A DNA stretch of 64,000 nucleotides, taken from positions 3,658,001-3,722,000 of the forward strand of contig OU612067.1 of assembly GCA_914767715.1 (NCBI GenBank), written 5' to 3'. The notes beneath the pieces are model-generated. The model was given only the letters and a program-made list of their open reading frames with translations. It did no database searches and was not told where the DNA came from. Positions 11,254-24,666 of the stretch are shown here, one piece after another. Positions within the stretch are counted from its first letter, which is position 1. Each line of letters begins with the position of its first letter. The position numbers and the translations under genes are program-made. Source of the stretch: Membranipora membranacea. Taxonomy: Eukaryota; Bryozoa; Gymnolaemata; Cheilostomatida; Membraniporidae.

Positions 11254-14200
11254 ATGGGAGCTCAGTGTAGCAGTGAACAGAACGGTGAGCTTAAATCATT
11301 TAAGTACTTCAAAAAAGATACATGGGTTATATTCGCGGGGAGTTGCCAGCATGCGTCTCTTTGCACAAATTTCATATACACTTCATTTCCTTTTGTCATT
11401 GCGAGAGAACCAATAATGGGATCCCCATCAAAAAACTGTCCATTTTTCCAGTTTAAATCTAAAAATATAGTCCTTTCCACTTACAGTGATCAAATAGTCC
11501 CATATAACGTGATGAACTTACCATCTAAAATCTCTCATTTTATGATATAAAATAGACTCATCTACCAGTTTATTTCTATACCATAAGGTGGAGAAGCGCC
11601 AATTTAATTTCTCATTGTACTATATAGGCTATCACAATTTAGGGTATGAAATTTCAAACCTGTTGTGAGATTTTTGCCTTTGTTATTGACAGTTATCTAT
11701 TGTCATTATTCTTTGTAATAGGACAATGTTAAACCTATTTTAGGTCTACCTGTCTAAAACACATAGTGCCATGAGCTATATCTGTGTAAAGAAGTAGAAA
11801 TTAGGAATACTTGAGATAAATTGGGTTATTTTACCCCTACAATCTTTTACTATTGTCTTGCTGTGCAGAGCCAGGCATATAATTTTCTTGAATATATATG
11901 AACGAATTCAACCTGTCAATTACGATTAGCTTGTCACACAAGAAACTAAATTTCCTGTCTGCCGATGTTCATCTGCAGTAATTACTACTTGCACAGCCTT
12001 TTCATTATCTATCCGTATGTTGGTGTGCGCTATAAAAACATTGTTATCTGCAAAAATACTGGTTTCAAGCGTACAAGTAGCAATTATTGAAGCAGATAAT
12101 AATCCCTTATAATAGATCAGAATTCAGAGCAACGACACGCACCGGTTGTGTTGCTATAGATATAGATGGATGGTGAATTGATTAGTTGTGCATATGGGTT
12201 AGTCTGTGCACAGTTAAGTATTCAGCTCCCTGTAGTCAAAACTGTGTTTCAGTAAGCTTCATCATTATAATCTAACTCTGCGAAGGAGTTAACAGCTTGA
12301 GCTACATTTTTTTTTTGTGATCCTCTTCTCAGACTGAACTTATCAACCTTGTGATAAACACAAGTTACAAACATGGGAAATAAAGCTAGTCAGCAGTCAT
12401 CATACAATGTGGCAGGTAACAACAAAGCTTATCTATCCTCCTCTATCCATAACTATCACTACCTACTATCACCACTATCACTACTACTCTCTTTAGCTCA
12501 AATGTTTGCTGTGTGGTTGAGGTTGACTTCACTTTGTATAATAGCTAACATTAGGCAGCATTATGCAATGCACGGTGATATTAGATTGTTACGCGCACCT
12601 TCAATAAACACTTATATCATTCGGTCGGTTGGCAGATTCTGACTGACTACATTCTTCACCCTCATCGGATGTATAGGACTGTTTTATCCCACCTTGTGGT
12701 AGAGAGTCAATCATGAACACTACATTTGTCGGTTAGTTTGCTTTATTCATGTACTAGAAGATTAAGAAGGCTTGTCATCCAGCCAACCAAAATAAAAAGC
12801 GTGACCACATGACAAGGCTAGGTTTATGGAGCTCTTACAGTGCTGTCAAACTCACTCATGTTGCTTGATATTGGCTGCTGTATTCAATATCAAATACAAA
12901 TATGGATAGGCATTTGTTGATGTCTAGATAACCTCCTTGTCTAGATGTAAAACTACCCGATTTAATGTCAAGGAATAATATAGAAGTTTTCTATCAATAC
13001 TACCATACCACCACACCACTTTTACTTATCAATAGCTTTTATCACATGTGCGCTGTAATGGCCACAGCTGAGTGTTTGGAATTGCGTTGATGAACATAAA
13101 GTTAGGCAAAGATATGAATCGGCAACATTTTTGTGGTTTGGTGACATAAGGGAGTAAAACTGCCGAGTAAATTTGCTTTATTTCAATCCAACTCGTGACA
13201 TGTTATCTAAATGTGTCACGAGTAAAGTGGAAATATGCTAAAGATTATCTTGTCTTCTTTATCTTGCCTGTGTTTGAACTACCAATCTTTATCATACATA
13301 ATTGGTTGGTTTACGGTTGTTCTAAGGTGCATGTAAACTACCATTTTGTAGTAAAATCGTCAGAATGTTTTGGCCAGGTTAAATATGCCGGCCTACACAA
13401 CTCTTACATCTCTTTGTGTAGGCTTGTTTTGACAACGCCAGTTGCATGGGGGAAGGGGGGGATCTACTAAAATTTTGTTTGCACCTACCAGGTGTTGAAT
13501 GGAATGGAAAAATGGATGAAAAGGTATTTTGTATTATGAATTTCATGACTTAGCAGAATTACTATTTTTATAATAATGACAAATCAATTGGTTAAAATAT
13601 GCCAACTCATCAATATTCAGGCAATTTCATGGCACAACAAGTATAAACTAAAAGCAAATGGCTATATGGTCAGATCTAGATTTGTTATTACCATACATAT
13701 CTATGAGTCAGTAAGGCAAACTGCTTTGGAGCCACACACTGTAATCTGGAACCATCAGAAGTGGTTGTTTGGTCTCTGAAGTAATGCTCTCACTTTCTTT
13801 ATTGTTAGTTTGTGCATAGATACAATAATAACCATGCTTCTAACATATTACTTTCAGGAAAGGATGCTTATCTGATGGTAGTAACCTATATTTGATATCT
13901 GTTGCCGGCACTGTACTCACAACTTCATTAAACTGGAAATTGAAGTATTCTTGCTGCTCTCATACTTTGTATTGTCATCAGCTTCTTCTCTGTGTTAGCA
14001 GGCAGCGGCAGCGGCAGCGGAGCCGAAGGAGGGTCAGCACCTGTCTCTAGTAAGAAAATCAGTAAGAAGGCCAGTGCTGACAACAACAAGCCGATACCTG
14101 AACCAGCTGAGCGAAAAACTAAACCAGTACAACAAGTTCTGTGTGAATTTGATGAGCTTCAAGATGGGCAGTAAGTCTCCTCTGCTCCAGTACACTTCCT

Positions 14201-17200
14201 TTTTGGAAATGCCTTACATCGTTAAACAGTTGTTGGCTCATCACAGCCTTTTTATGTGGCTACTTTTTTTGTTTGGGGGAATGGTGCATTTTTGGCCATA
14301 GTATGAGGGGTGGTCTTCTGTTCTCTTGCTCTGAATTACATCACAGAGTAAGGATAAGCAGAGGGGACACTTCAATGATCGTTATAGTGCCTGCGGTTTT
14401 TATCCACTGGGGGAAATTCATCAATCTGGCCACCTGCCAATTTCAGAATATATATAAGTTACAGTGGAGTTTTGTCATGCAGACATAGCCACCTTTGATA
14501 GGTCATAATTCATTCTGTATTTATCCTAAAGACTGATTTCTAGCTTTTCTGAAATGTCCAATCTTCGAGCTATACACCATATTATTGTCATTTTTTGCTA
14601 GGATACATAGGCTATGAGTAATCCAGGTTTTTAAAATGAGTTTTATCATATAGATTTACGTAGGGCTTAGGTCAATGCACGGACATTTCCTAATTTTGAT
14701 GACCAGCCATCTATCAATTGTCATATGACAAAACTCATTTCAAAAACCTGGATTACTCTTAGCCTATGAATCCTAGCAAAAAATGACAATAATATGGTGT
14801 ATAGCTTGAAGCTTGGACATTCCAGCAAAGTTGGAAATCAGTCTTTAGGATAAATACAGAATGAATTATGCCCCATCAAAGGTAGGGATGTCTGCAAGAA
14901 AAATGCCATTATAACATATAGAGATAATGAGTTTTTGGCATCCAGCTGTGCACAATTTTCCCCCAGTGAATCAAAAACCGCAGGCACTATAATATCATTG
15001 AACTGTCCCCTCTGTATATCCTTACTCTGTGATTACATCAACTTAAGCCAAAACAAGAAAATTGCCGGTGACAAGGCTATGCTGATCAACTTTGGTGAAC
15101 AATGATAGACACAGCATAGTCGTGTCAAAAGGGAATTATCCAGGGTACCACCATTCTCCTCAGCTGCTTTTGAGGCATACTTTGTCTCTCTGTATAGATC
15201 TGGAACTTATTCTTGTTGTTTATTAGTTTGAGCGCCTTAAGTTTGAAAACAGAAGAACCTCTATATTTTAAGATATTATTTCAACGGCAATAAAACGCTG
15301 GTTGGTTATAGTGCCAGGCCTTCAGTCTTTCATGTGTTGAATGAACAGGTTCCAGTCCCGGTGCAGTCAACAGACTACTTGGGATTGTTAGCTATCTAGT
15401 GTTACCCTACCTACCTACCAACTGAGAGCGGATAGGGGCAGATATTGTAACCACTATTTTGCCACTTGAGTATGTGGCAAGTGATCTCGCCCAACCATTT
15501 TACTAATAATTGAAGGATACATTTCTTAATGGGTCAACTGCTGCTGTGCAGGCAGAGTAGAGAAATATTTTGTTTCTGTTAGTGTTTTTTCCAGGACAAC
15601 ATGGTGGTTGTGACTGCCTATGTCAAAGTCTAAATCAGAGTCAAAGCCATGTGTCATTTTCGTTCATCACAATTTTATTATAATTGTAAAGGATGAAGGA
15701 GGTAGAAGTAGAAGGACAGAAGGTTCTACTAGCCAGAGATCAAGGAGCCTACTATGCAGTCAGTGCTAAATGTACTCACTTTGGTGCATCACTCGCCAAA
15801 GGTACATCATCTGTAACATGGGTTTCTGTTGGGAGATGTAAGAGGTACCAGACCTGTACCCCTAAAATAGTTTGGTCTCTCTTCTTATTCCTGGGTTATC
15901 TTTGCTGATAGTGCAAAAGCTCCAGAATAGATCCGTCGTCTAGTGCATTTCTCTTGTGACTAAACCCCTCAAGTATGACCTTGCAGATTATCTCTGATCT
16001 CAAAGTGTCATATTATGTAGTGCCCACAAGCGTATCAAAGAAACATCAGTTAAACAATTATTGACCCAAAAAATGATGGCACTCATTTCAATCAATTGTC
16101 TGCATAATTTCTGTCTATGAAAGAGTCTTTACTTTGTGGTCATATCGGAATTCTCTCCGGTCCCCAGATCAAATTTATTCCCTTTCGCATTCAGGGCAGC
16201 TCAGAATGCAGACGTAATTGGCCTTTAGAAACCTATGTTTGCTCAGGATATGGGCAATGACATGACAGTGTTTTAGCATCAGTACTGTTGTGTTGCTGTT
16301 TTGCAAATGGCGAAAAAAGATTTGTCTAAGCTGCAATGAATTGGCGCCATCAAAAATAACCATATTGTGACTCATGGTTTAACACTTGTGGAATCCCGGA
16401 TATTTGTTGCTGTTTCTTGTCTATATCCATGCTGTTATTTTCAATTGATGAATCATTTCGCAAGAATCAAAACTGTCATTACAAACAAAAATGAAGTAAT
16501 GCAGAGATATGTGATTTGTGTGGGCTGAAAAACTCTATGCCATGATTTTGGGTTCACTGCATTTTCAAAGAGGAGCGCTAAGTAGCGGAACACAAGCTCA
16601 TTGTTGAGTAACTTTATACCTTTGTTCCAGGTGCACTTTGTAATGGTAGAGTACGATGTCCGTGGCACGGCGCCTGCTTTGATTTAGCTACCGGTGACAT
16701 CGAGGATTTCCCAGGTCTTGACTCTCTGCAGTCATTCGATGTAAGTCTGATAAACCTTCTGTATTAGGTGGCCTCACAAAGGTATTCAAAGTGTACAGCG
16801 CTTTGTTATCATAGAAGGTTGATCTCATAATAAATATATAAAATCTGTGTGTTGACTGCCCACTGCGTATCTGGCCTAGTTTGGTTTTGATAGGACTTAT
16901 TCTTTTGGGAGTTAAATAATAGGAGCCTGGATGGAAATCAAAGATTTGATGAGCCAACCAAGGCTAAGAGTGGAAGGTGGGTGGGCCGGTGTGTGGGAGG
17001 TCGAAGGTTTGTGTTAGGAGCAGACCCCTTTGACATTACCTAAATCTGTTAATTATCCTAAATATTGCTCACAAAGTGTAATCGGTAATAAGGGTGGATT
17101 CGTAATTCATTTTATTTTATAAGATCATCATTCTACCCTTGCCTTCTGGTAAGCTGAATTCTGCACACAGAACGTGCCGATAACCATGCCGGCAATTTCT

Positions 17201-20200
17201 GAATAGAGGAAATATTACATGCAATCAAATGAAACTGGACCTGGCATCAGGTTGTTGTGTAACTTGTCTAGGTGGCAAGATGACCGGTCCTGGCACCTGT
17301 AAATTCTAAACAACACGGTCTGGGATAAAGTGAAATACCAAATGTTAATAATAGGTTTAGTGCAGAAAACCAAATCAATGTTGAAAACATTGATCTGTGA
17401 GCTCATTATCCAAATAGCTTTAAGAAACATACTATACCATATGTATGATATTAATAATAATAACATAATGTGACTTCACTGTGCTGCCAGCTCTCTCAGT
17501 AAATATTGGAGTTGTCTCCCCTTCTCTTTAGAACAGTTCATTACTCTAATGTATGCTCTCTATCCACCAGGTAGAAGTGAAGGAAGGTAAAGTATCGATA
17601 CACACAGACACAGAGGCACTAGCATCTACTAAGAGAGTCAAACCTATGCTCACTAGAGATCTGGAGTGTACATTACTATATCTTATAGTAGGGGGAGGTA
17701 AGTACATGTAAATGCATGTGTCTGTAAATGTAATTTTATGTGTCATTGTTTGTATTGGTATTGTATATGTATGCGTATATACATTTATATGTCAGTATCT
17801 ATATACATGTATGTGTTTGTGTATAAAGATTTCAATCCTTACTCGAGAAATAGTGATTTACACTTGACATTAAGACACTAAGACATTGGATGATAGCATG
17901 TAGTAATCTGATCCTATACGCTCCTCACACTGAGCATGACTTTTTTTTGTAACAATTATCAGTCGGTATACATTTATAATTACAAATAAAGCACTGAACT
18001 TTGAGAAAACTCTTTAGGCTTAACCAGAAGATATTAGACATTTATGGCAATGAATTACAGATGGAGGGTTGACTTGATGCATTGAGCCATGTTGTTTTTG
18101 TAAAAAAGTGGTTGACTCTGTCACCGTCACAGAATAAAAATTACTATATATATTATACGATTATGATACATTTTGATATAATGTAGGACCAGCTGCTATG
18201 GAGTGTGTTGAGGCGCTCAGACAGGAGGGATATAAGGGTAAAGTTATGATAGTCACAGCAGAAGATGATCCTCCTTATGATAGAACTAAACTTAGCAAGG
18301 TGAGTAGAGTACATCTGTGTGAACAACTTGTATACAATATGCAGTTTAATAGCTTAATAGAATTCTCGTGGAAAGAAAAGCCTGCTCACAGTAATCTTTC
18401 ACTGTTTTTGTGTGTTAGAGATTGGGTATTCCTTGCTTCTAGTATTTTTCTCACAGACACATCACTTCACTCCAACGTATCTGCTCATCATGAGACTGGA
18501 TGGTACCCCACACACTCTAATGACACAAATACTTATGAGGAAGCTGTATAACACTTGTTATCTGCTTTGTTTTAGGCTTTGTCATCAACAGCAAAAGATC
18601 TTGAGCTTAGAACCAAAGAATTTTTCAATGTCTATGACATAGACATCATGACTGGTATGGAGGTGAGAACACTTTAGTGATTCCTGTACATGTGTAGGCT
18701 GTGATATTATCAGTGCTACGAGGTAGTAATTAATGCACAAATGAACACTTCCCAATGCAAATATAACATGACAACACATTCTCAAAGTTTACATAAAGTA
18801 AGGGTGAGCAAAGACTTAGAGACTCTTGCCAACAGCCTCAAACTCATCGGGGTTGACAGAAGCAAGTTCAAGGTAAAATCACAAATGTGAGCCGCGTTGA
18901 GGTAAAATTTTGCGATTATCTCCCATGTACAATGTGTGGACAACTCCAGTCGCAATGGCTTTGCCTTTCCAAAGAAAAATTGCACATTGCTAGAGTCAAA
19001 GTGCTATAGTACTAGTACTAGTGCCGATATAGGGTAAATTTCTATTATGGTACTATCCATGTATCAATTATCTCATTATCAGTAATTAAATTCATACAAA
19101 ATAACCAAGCGAACTCTACAATGACTGCACATGATTCTCAGAGCTTGTACCAGTGTGAACAGGGTACAAGGGTACAAAAGTACCTCTTATTATCTATAGA
19201 ATCGCCTAAGCTGAGGGATTTTTACCTTATGTCAGTGGTTATTTTATCGTATTTCAGGTGTTTGAGATAGACACAGATATGAATCACATGATATTCCGCG
19301 GTGGGGAGTACGATGATTACACAATAGAATATGATCAGGCTACTATATGTACAGGAAGTCGGCCTGTGAAACTGGATAAACCTGGAGTAGAGACGTTTAC
19401 TAATGATGTCCTTTACCTGCGTACTCCTAAAGATGCTAATAACATTGCCACTCGGGCTAAAGATAATAATGTAGTCATCGTCGGATCCTCATTTATCGGT
19501 GAGCTTATACGCTTATCTGTGTATTGAATTTGTAGACAATCCAGACCCAGTGTCTAATGTAGACATTTAAGTTCTAAAATGTATATGTATTATAACTTCT
19601 GACATCACCAAATTTATTTACTCACACAAGTTATTTTATTAAAGTTAGTGTATGTTTGTATTCTCCAGGGATGGAAGTTGCCGCTTTTTTGGTGGGCAAA
19701 GCAAAAACTGTGACAGTATTGGGCCGAAGTGCTATACCATTCGCAGCAGTGCTCGGAGAACAAATCGGAAAAATAATGATCAATGTAAGTCACGTTTTCT
19801 CATTACATTACTCTGCTGACTGATTTGATTTATGAACTCTAACTGATTAAAATTTGTGATTCTAGCTTCTTAAAAGTCACTTGAATTTGTCAATAATTGT
19901 GAACAATCTGGTGGCAAACAATCTCATTCAGCAGAACTGTCATTTATTTAGCTCTTATTTTACGCTTTGAAAAAGCTACAATATTAACGCTCTAAATTTG
20001 TTCCTTACGCTTGTGCTCACGATATTTTGTTTTGTTACTTCTGGATTTCTTTCTCATAAAAAATGACGATTAGGAGCTCCAAAATAGAAAATTCACTTTT
20101 TTTTCAGCAGACACATGTTGAGATCTCAAAACCATAATGCCCTTTTTCTTTATAGTTATTTGAAAGTAAAGGAGTGAAATTGATGATGGAGACTCAAGTT

Positions 20201-21964
20201 GAGGAGCTGATTGGAAATGAAGAAAACTTGACGCAAATAAAACTGACTAACGGAGACACAATACCTGCTGACATATGTGTCGTAGGCATCGGTAAGCTCG
20301 TTGATATATTTTATGGTAGCCTTTAGGTTGATAGGGGATACCAGTATTTGTGTGCAAATTGAGAGCATATCAAGTTTCAAACTTCTCTAAACTGTGGAGA
20401 TCCTCTACTACATCTAGAACATCAATGTATTTGGATTATTTTACTTGTTTTTATCTGAGTTGTGGTGTGCCAGTGTGTTGCAGTCGATGAGCTCAGTTTG
20501 TTTAATTTATAAGATATATTCCACCAACCATCTATCGTTACAGGCACTGTACCAAACACAGAATGGTTGGCAGATACTACTATTGAGCTGACAGAAAAAG
20601 GACACATTAAAGTGAATGAGTATAACTGTACTACTAAAGATAATGTGTACGCTGCCGGGGACTGCTGTGCTTTCCCTCTCTTCTTACAAGATGGAGAACA
20701 TGTCAGTGTCGGCCATTATCAGATGGCTCTGGCACATGGTGTGTAATGTTTATTTACTGCTATAAATAGAAACAATCCAGATAACATAATGTGTATCTGT
20801 ATAACTATGTATAGTTATCTGGCTCTCGACTTCACATCCATGACTTTCTCGCTTAGTTTTGTAATTTTCGGTCAACCCAATCATATTGTTTTGACCTTAA
20901 CACTTAGGTCATCTGATTGGGATAACTCCCAAGTTGCAATGTTAACCTTGAGAGAGGACAACTTTTATCCCAATCAAAAGATAAACACTCACACCCAGAC
21001 AAGTTGTCGAGCGCGTTGTGATTTTCTTCTTATTGGGTGATAAAACTACCATATTCAAAAAATCATCTGATTTTCTTTCACCATAGGAAAGTCAGCAGGA
21101 ATGAATATGTGCTTCAAAGAGGAACCACTCAAGAGTGTACCTTATTTCTGGACTCAAGTGTTCGGCAAGTCCTTCAGATATTGTGGTGAGTTCGATAACT
21201 AAGATGCCTCTTAGTTTATGAAAGAGTACTTTCATATAATGACTTGTCTCTAACGGTCATTTATTTGTGGAATCTCTCTATATGGTGTATTTTGGTATAA
21301 AAAGTAAATAATTCTGAGCTGTTTTGACATTGGAACATAACCATACCCATTGACGTGGACATTTTAGGATCTACAATCTGAGGGTCCTTGGCTGCAGGTA
21401 AAAACAATAATCCTAACATCACTGGTATGTAGGAGCTGTACAGAGATCTTTATCTGTAATCTTACCAGTACATTGCTGTTTTCGATATTCCCAGGCGTTG
21501 GCGACGCGAGGAAAAATGAAGTAGTATTCCATGGAGACGAATCAAAATTTGCAGTGTTCTATATAAGGTTGGTGATAAGATTTGGTTGATCCTTACCATA
21601 AATGCATTATTCTTCTAGTATTATGATGATTACTGCACAGTATTCATTTTCCGACTGAGATTACATGTTTCAGTACCTTGTATAAAGAGACATTAACCAT
21701 TTGTTTTATGGACATGCTGCCTTGCGTATCACAAAACATACAAAAGTGAAAGTTTTTGTGTTTGCTTGCTTGAGTACAGCATGATTTGAAGTATTATATA
21801 TATATAGATTTGTTTGCAGTGAGATGAAGGTAGTGGCTGTCTCTAGTTTTGGATGGGATCCGATTGTGTCAGTAGCTGCTGAGCTGATGCGTGCTGGGAT
21901 AGCAATACCAGCAGCCAACATCAGAGAAAATGCAGACAGTCTGAGTGATCTGCTGCCTAAATGA
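11254..21964 (+). CDS. AIFM3: Apoptosis-inducing factor 3 (Rieske ferredoxin plus FAD/NAD oxidoreductase)
   Basis: AIFM3-type flavoprotein: an N-terminal Rieske [2Fe-2S] domain joined to a pyridine-nucleotide-disulphide oxidoreductase; the vertebrate relative is mitochondrial and pro-apoptotic when overexpressed. Exons: 11254-11284, 14002-14170, 15692-15801, 16631-16740, 17571-17697, 18187-18299, 18576-18662, 19258-19498, 19669-19784, 20156-20291, 20544-20738, 21087-21185, 21495-21567, 21820-21964; all phases agree, 583 residues (human about 605). Rieske ligands are C94-T-H96 and C113-P-W-H116, with CPWHGACF and DFPGLDSL nearly as in vertebrates. The FAD motif VGGGPAA lies near 180-186, the NAD motif VGSSFIGMEVA near 324-334, and the second FAD motif YAAGD ends at about residue 453; then SVPYFWTQVFGKSFRY. 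Residues 11-24 are Gly/Ser-rich. The start MGAQCSS has Gly2 and Cys5, an acylation-type N-terminus. A second first exon at 12373 can splice to the same acceptor. Confidence 0.95.
12373..12415 (+). CDS. AIFM3: Candidate alternative first exon of AIFM3
   Basis: ATG at 12373 opens MGNKASQQSSYNVA and ends in phase 1 at a GTAAC donor (after 12415), the same phase as the 11254-11284 first exon. Both can therefore splice to the exon at 14002 in frame. MGNxxS is a good match to the N-myristoylation consensus, but unlike MGAQC this start has no nearby cysteine for palmitoylation. The open frame that continues past the donor to 12642 is intronic. Expression is not shown by sequence alone. Confidence 0.55.
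14341..15032. mobile_element. 690-bp foldback element with 5-bp target duplication, in AIFM3 intron
   Basis: Arms about 14341-14650 and 14726-15032 are inverted copies. The ends read TCACAGAGTAAGGAT and, in reverse, the same word with one change. The element is flanked on both sides by TTACA (14336-14340 and 15033-15037), a plausible 5-bp target-site duplication. Matching internal stretches include CAATAATATGGTGTATAGCT and AGTAATCCAGGTTTTT (reverse in the partner arm). It has no coding capacity and looks like a non-autonomous foldback DNA transposon. Confidence 0.87.
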
Positions 21965-23510
21965 GCTGTGGTCTGTGTTATATGGTGTCTCTGGAATCAT
22001 GTTGCCGGGATAATATGATATCTCTGCATTCTTTGAAACTGGGCTGCTGTAACGCAGTGCAGTGCATGCAGTGCATGTTAAGATTGAGGCTACAGAACAA
22101 CTATTGTGTCAAAAAACTTTTTGATTCATACATTCCAAACAACCCATTTGAGATTATAATTAATCTTGTTCTATTTTTAGATATTTTATTCCGGTGACTT
22201 CTTGCCAAATTTGATAAAATGACCCACTACAACAATGTTACTGTCAATACGCATGGTCTGATGATTTTACTCGACAAATAATACAATATTGGTATTCATT
22301 ATATGCTGCACTTCCAATCTGCTCAACGCAACTTCTTCAACTTTGATATTTTTATCCCCGCCGATGTTTAATGATGCCATTTTTGTTTATAAATGATTCA
22401 TTTTAATTACAACAATGTACAGAGATTACTTTCTTTTTATACAGTTAAAATTCCAATGTTTTATTATCACAATAGATATAATATACTTCAAGAATCCAGG
22501 AATGAAGTTTGGCTAATGTAATTGAGACACAATTAAAAAAATAGCTGCTCTGCTAATGTGTTATGTGCGGATATAAAATTAATCTGACTAGACTAGAATT
22601 TCTAAGCTGCCATGCTGATAGGTCAGCGATCGCTCCCACTTGTGTATATATTTATTTAAAGGGAAGCGAAAGGCTTTGTCTTAACAGCGTTGATGATTTT
22701 TTCACTGGCACCACTTTTTGCTGTTTTAGCACGAAATATTTTAATATTTTTGCATATCCACAATAGGTTAATAAGGTAATCATTTAAATTCATAACATTG
22801 GTCTGTCGGCATACTATAATAGCACAGACAAGCTTGAAATTCTAAAAGTCAGAGCACAATACAACACCTTCTAACAATGCGTGTTTGAATTATTGTTTTC
22901 AAGCATTGTTTACAAGGCACGAGGACCAAGTCATTTGAAACAAGACGTAAACAATTAGCACCTCTATGAAATGTACTATGATTGATATGAATGAAGTGCC
23001 GAAATATATTATAGTTGATCATTCTTGACATGCTTAGTGATAATATACCTGCAGCTCATTGATGGAGAAATCAGATCTCAGCCAACTCTGTGCAGCCAAC
23101 AAGGATTTTGATACGGATAATATAATATATAATATAATATAATATAATACGCATCTTAGTAAAGCATTTATTCCAATAAATTTGATATCTTATTCGCTGT
23201 GACCATTCCATAAGCAAAAGGTAAGTCATCATGCAAGATTTTTGTGATCTGAGCTTTACTGGGCGAGAAAATCTTTTTTGAACTGATCATGATGTAAAAT
23301 ATTAAGAGAATGGGCGGACATTCAAGTTGTTTTTTAAATGCTCTGAGAAATTATCCAATTGACCAATGACATTTGACGTTGCTGTTTTCATGCCTCAGTT
23401 TTAGTAAGAGCTTTCATTCATGACCCTAATCTTTTATACTCAATGACCATCGACTGACCTCGTGCTGATTGGCCATTATTGTTTTATTGTGCTGTGATTG
23501 GTTGTCTACA
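21965..23510. other. AIFM3 3' region and ETS upstream region
   Basis: Between two plus-strand genes. It contains the AIFM3 3' UTR, whose end I cannot fix, and an AT-only low-complexity stretch near 23118-23149. A GC-richer patch at 23500-23624 leads into a candidate 5' UTR exon of the ETS gene. No other coding signal seen. Confidence 0.4.
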
Positions 23511-23519
23511 ACGTCATCA

Positions 23520-23624
23520 CTGTCTGACAGGTTCCGCTGGAGGCAGCATAACCAGACAGCCTGCAGGGCATACAGGGATAGCCGACAGCTACAGAGCATT
23601 CACCGCTACATACAGCCTAACAAG
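23520..23624 (+). other. Candidate 5' UTR exon of the ETS gene
   Basis: A purine/GC-richer stretch ending CAACAAG|GTGAGTG, a strong donor after 23624. The next acceptor, TTGTTTTAG|CG at 24621/24622, leads into the first coding exon 45 bp upstream of its ATG. The left end of the exon is a guess. An open frame runs through it but ends in the intron, so I read it as untranslated. Confidence 0.4.
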
Positions 23625-24666
23625 GTGAGTGAGTTCATTTATAATTCCTCCTCCGAAACTCTAAAATATAGGGTAGGGTTAAGTGATGTCTGTAACATGG
23701 TAAGAAGTAACCAGCATATCACATCAAGAAGTCATAATAACATGTGTCTAAGTCACTCAATAAGAGCAAAATAATGTCCCCTTATGGCAAATATATTCTT
23801 TTCTGGTACCTTTCTGATGATGATGTTGGTTAATATGTCAGTGATATTTCTTGAGCGTTCTGATCCACAATTGGAAACTGTCCACTTTCATCTAAGACCA
23901 ATGTTTCAGCTGACAATTTCAAAATTTTAAAGACAGCTCCAATCTAAAAAATGTCATCATCAATATGTAGAAATATACCATCAGATAAGGCAGAGAATAC
24001 CTACCAGGTATTTAATTTCTGTCATTGACTTCAACGCATGATGGGAATAGACTAGAGTACTTTCTGACAAGCTATGTTTTTGTTTGGACTCAGATGTTGA
24101 TATTCTCTAGGTTTGATTCCTGCCTTTCCTACATATCTTGTTTGTTTTCTTAAGATCACAGTGTAATTATTGCACCCATTAATTAAAAAATACCTTTCCT
24201 GCACTGGTTACTTCAAAGTAAAGAACATCAGTGCGACTTGTCAATCATTTTAATTAAATCAAAACAAAAATATCCCCAGGCAATTGTAACATCTGCCAGT
24301 ATTTTGCTTGATCAACTGAGCCAGTTTGAAACAAAACCTTTTTACCGTTGCCCGAGTAAAAGATTTTCTTTTGATTCATTTCATGCATTATTTTAGTACC
24401 AAAGATCAAAAATTATGAGAACGGTTTTTCACTGCCTCTTATATTTCGACTTCTCACAAGTTTTTCCCTGATTATATTTGATAACATGGTAATATTTAAT
24501 TATTGTACCACTCAAACTGACTCATAAATTTCGTGGAATTAAAATTCTGCTGTGTCACAAAACCATCCCAGCGTTGACATTTGGTGTAACAGACTAACAC
24601 AATCATTTTTTCTTGTTTTAGCGATTGATATGTGACTAGATTGGATGATATTGGACTAGTCCAGGT

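Noticed and set aside
12416-12642. Continuation of the MGNKAS frame to 89 codons
   Set aside because: A GTAACA donor in the phase needed by AIFM3 exon 2 ends the coding part at 12415; the rest is low-complexity Leu/Ser sequence in the intron.
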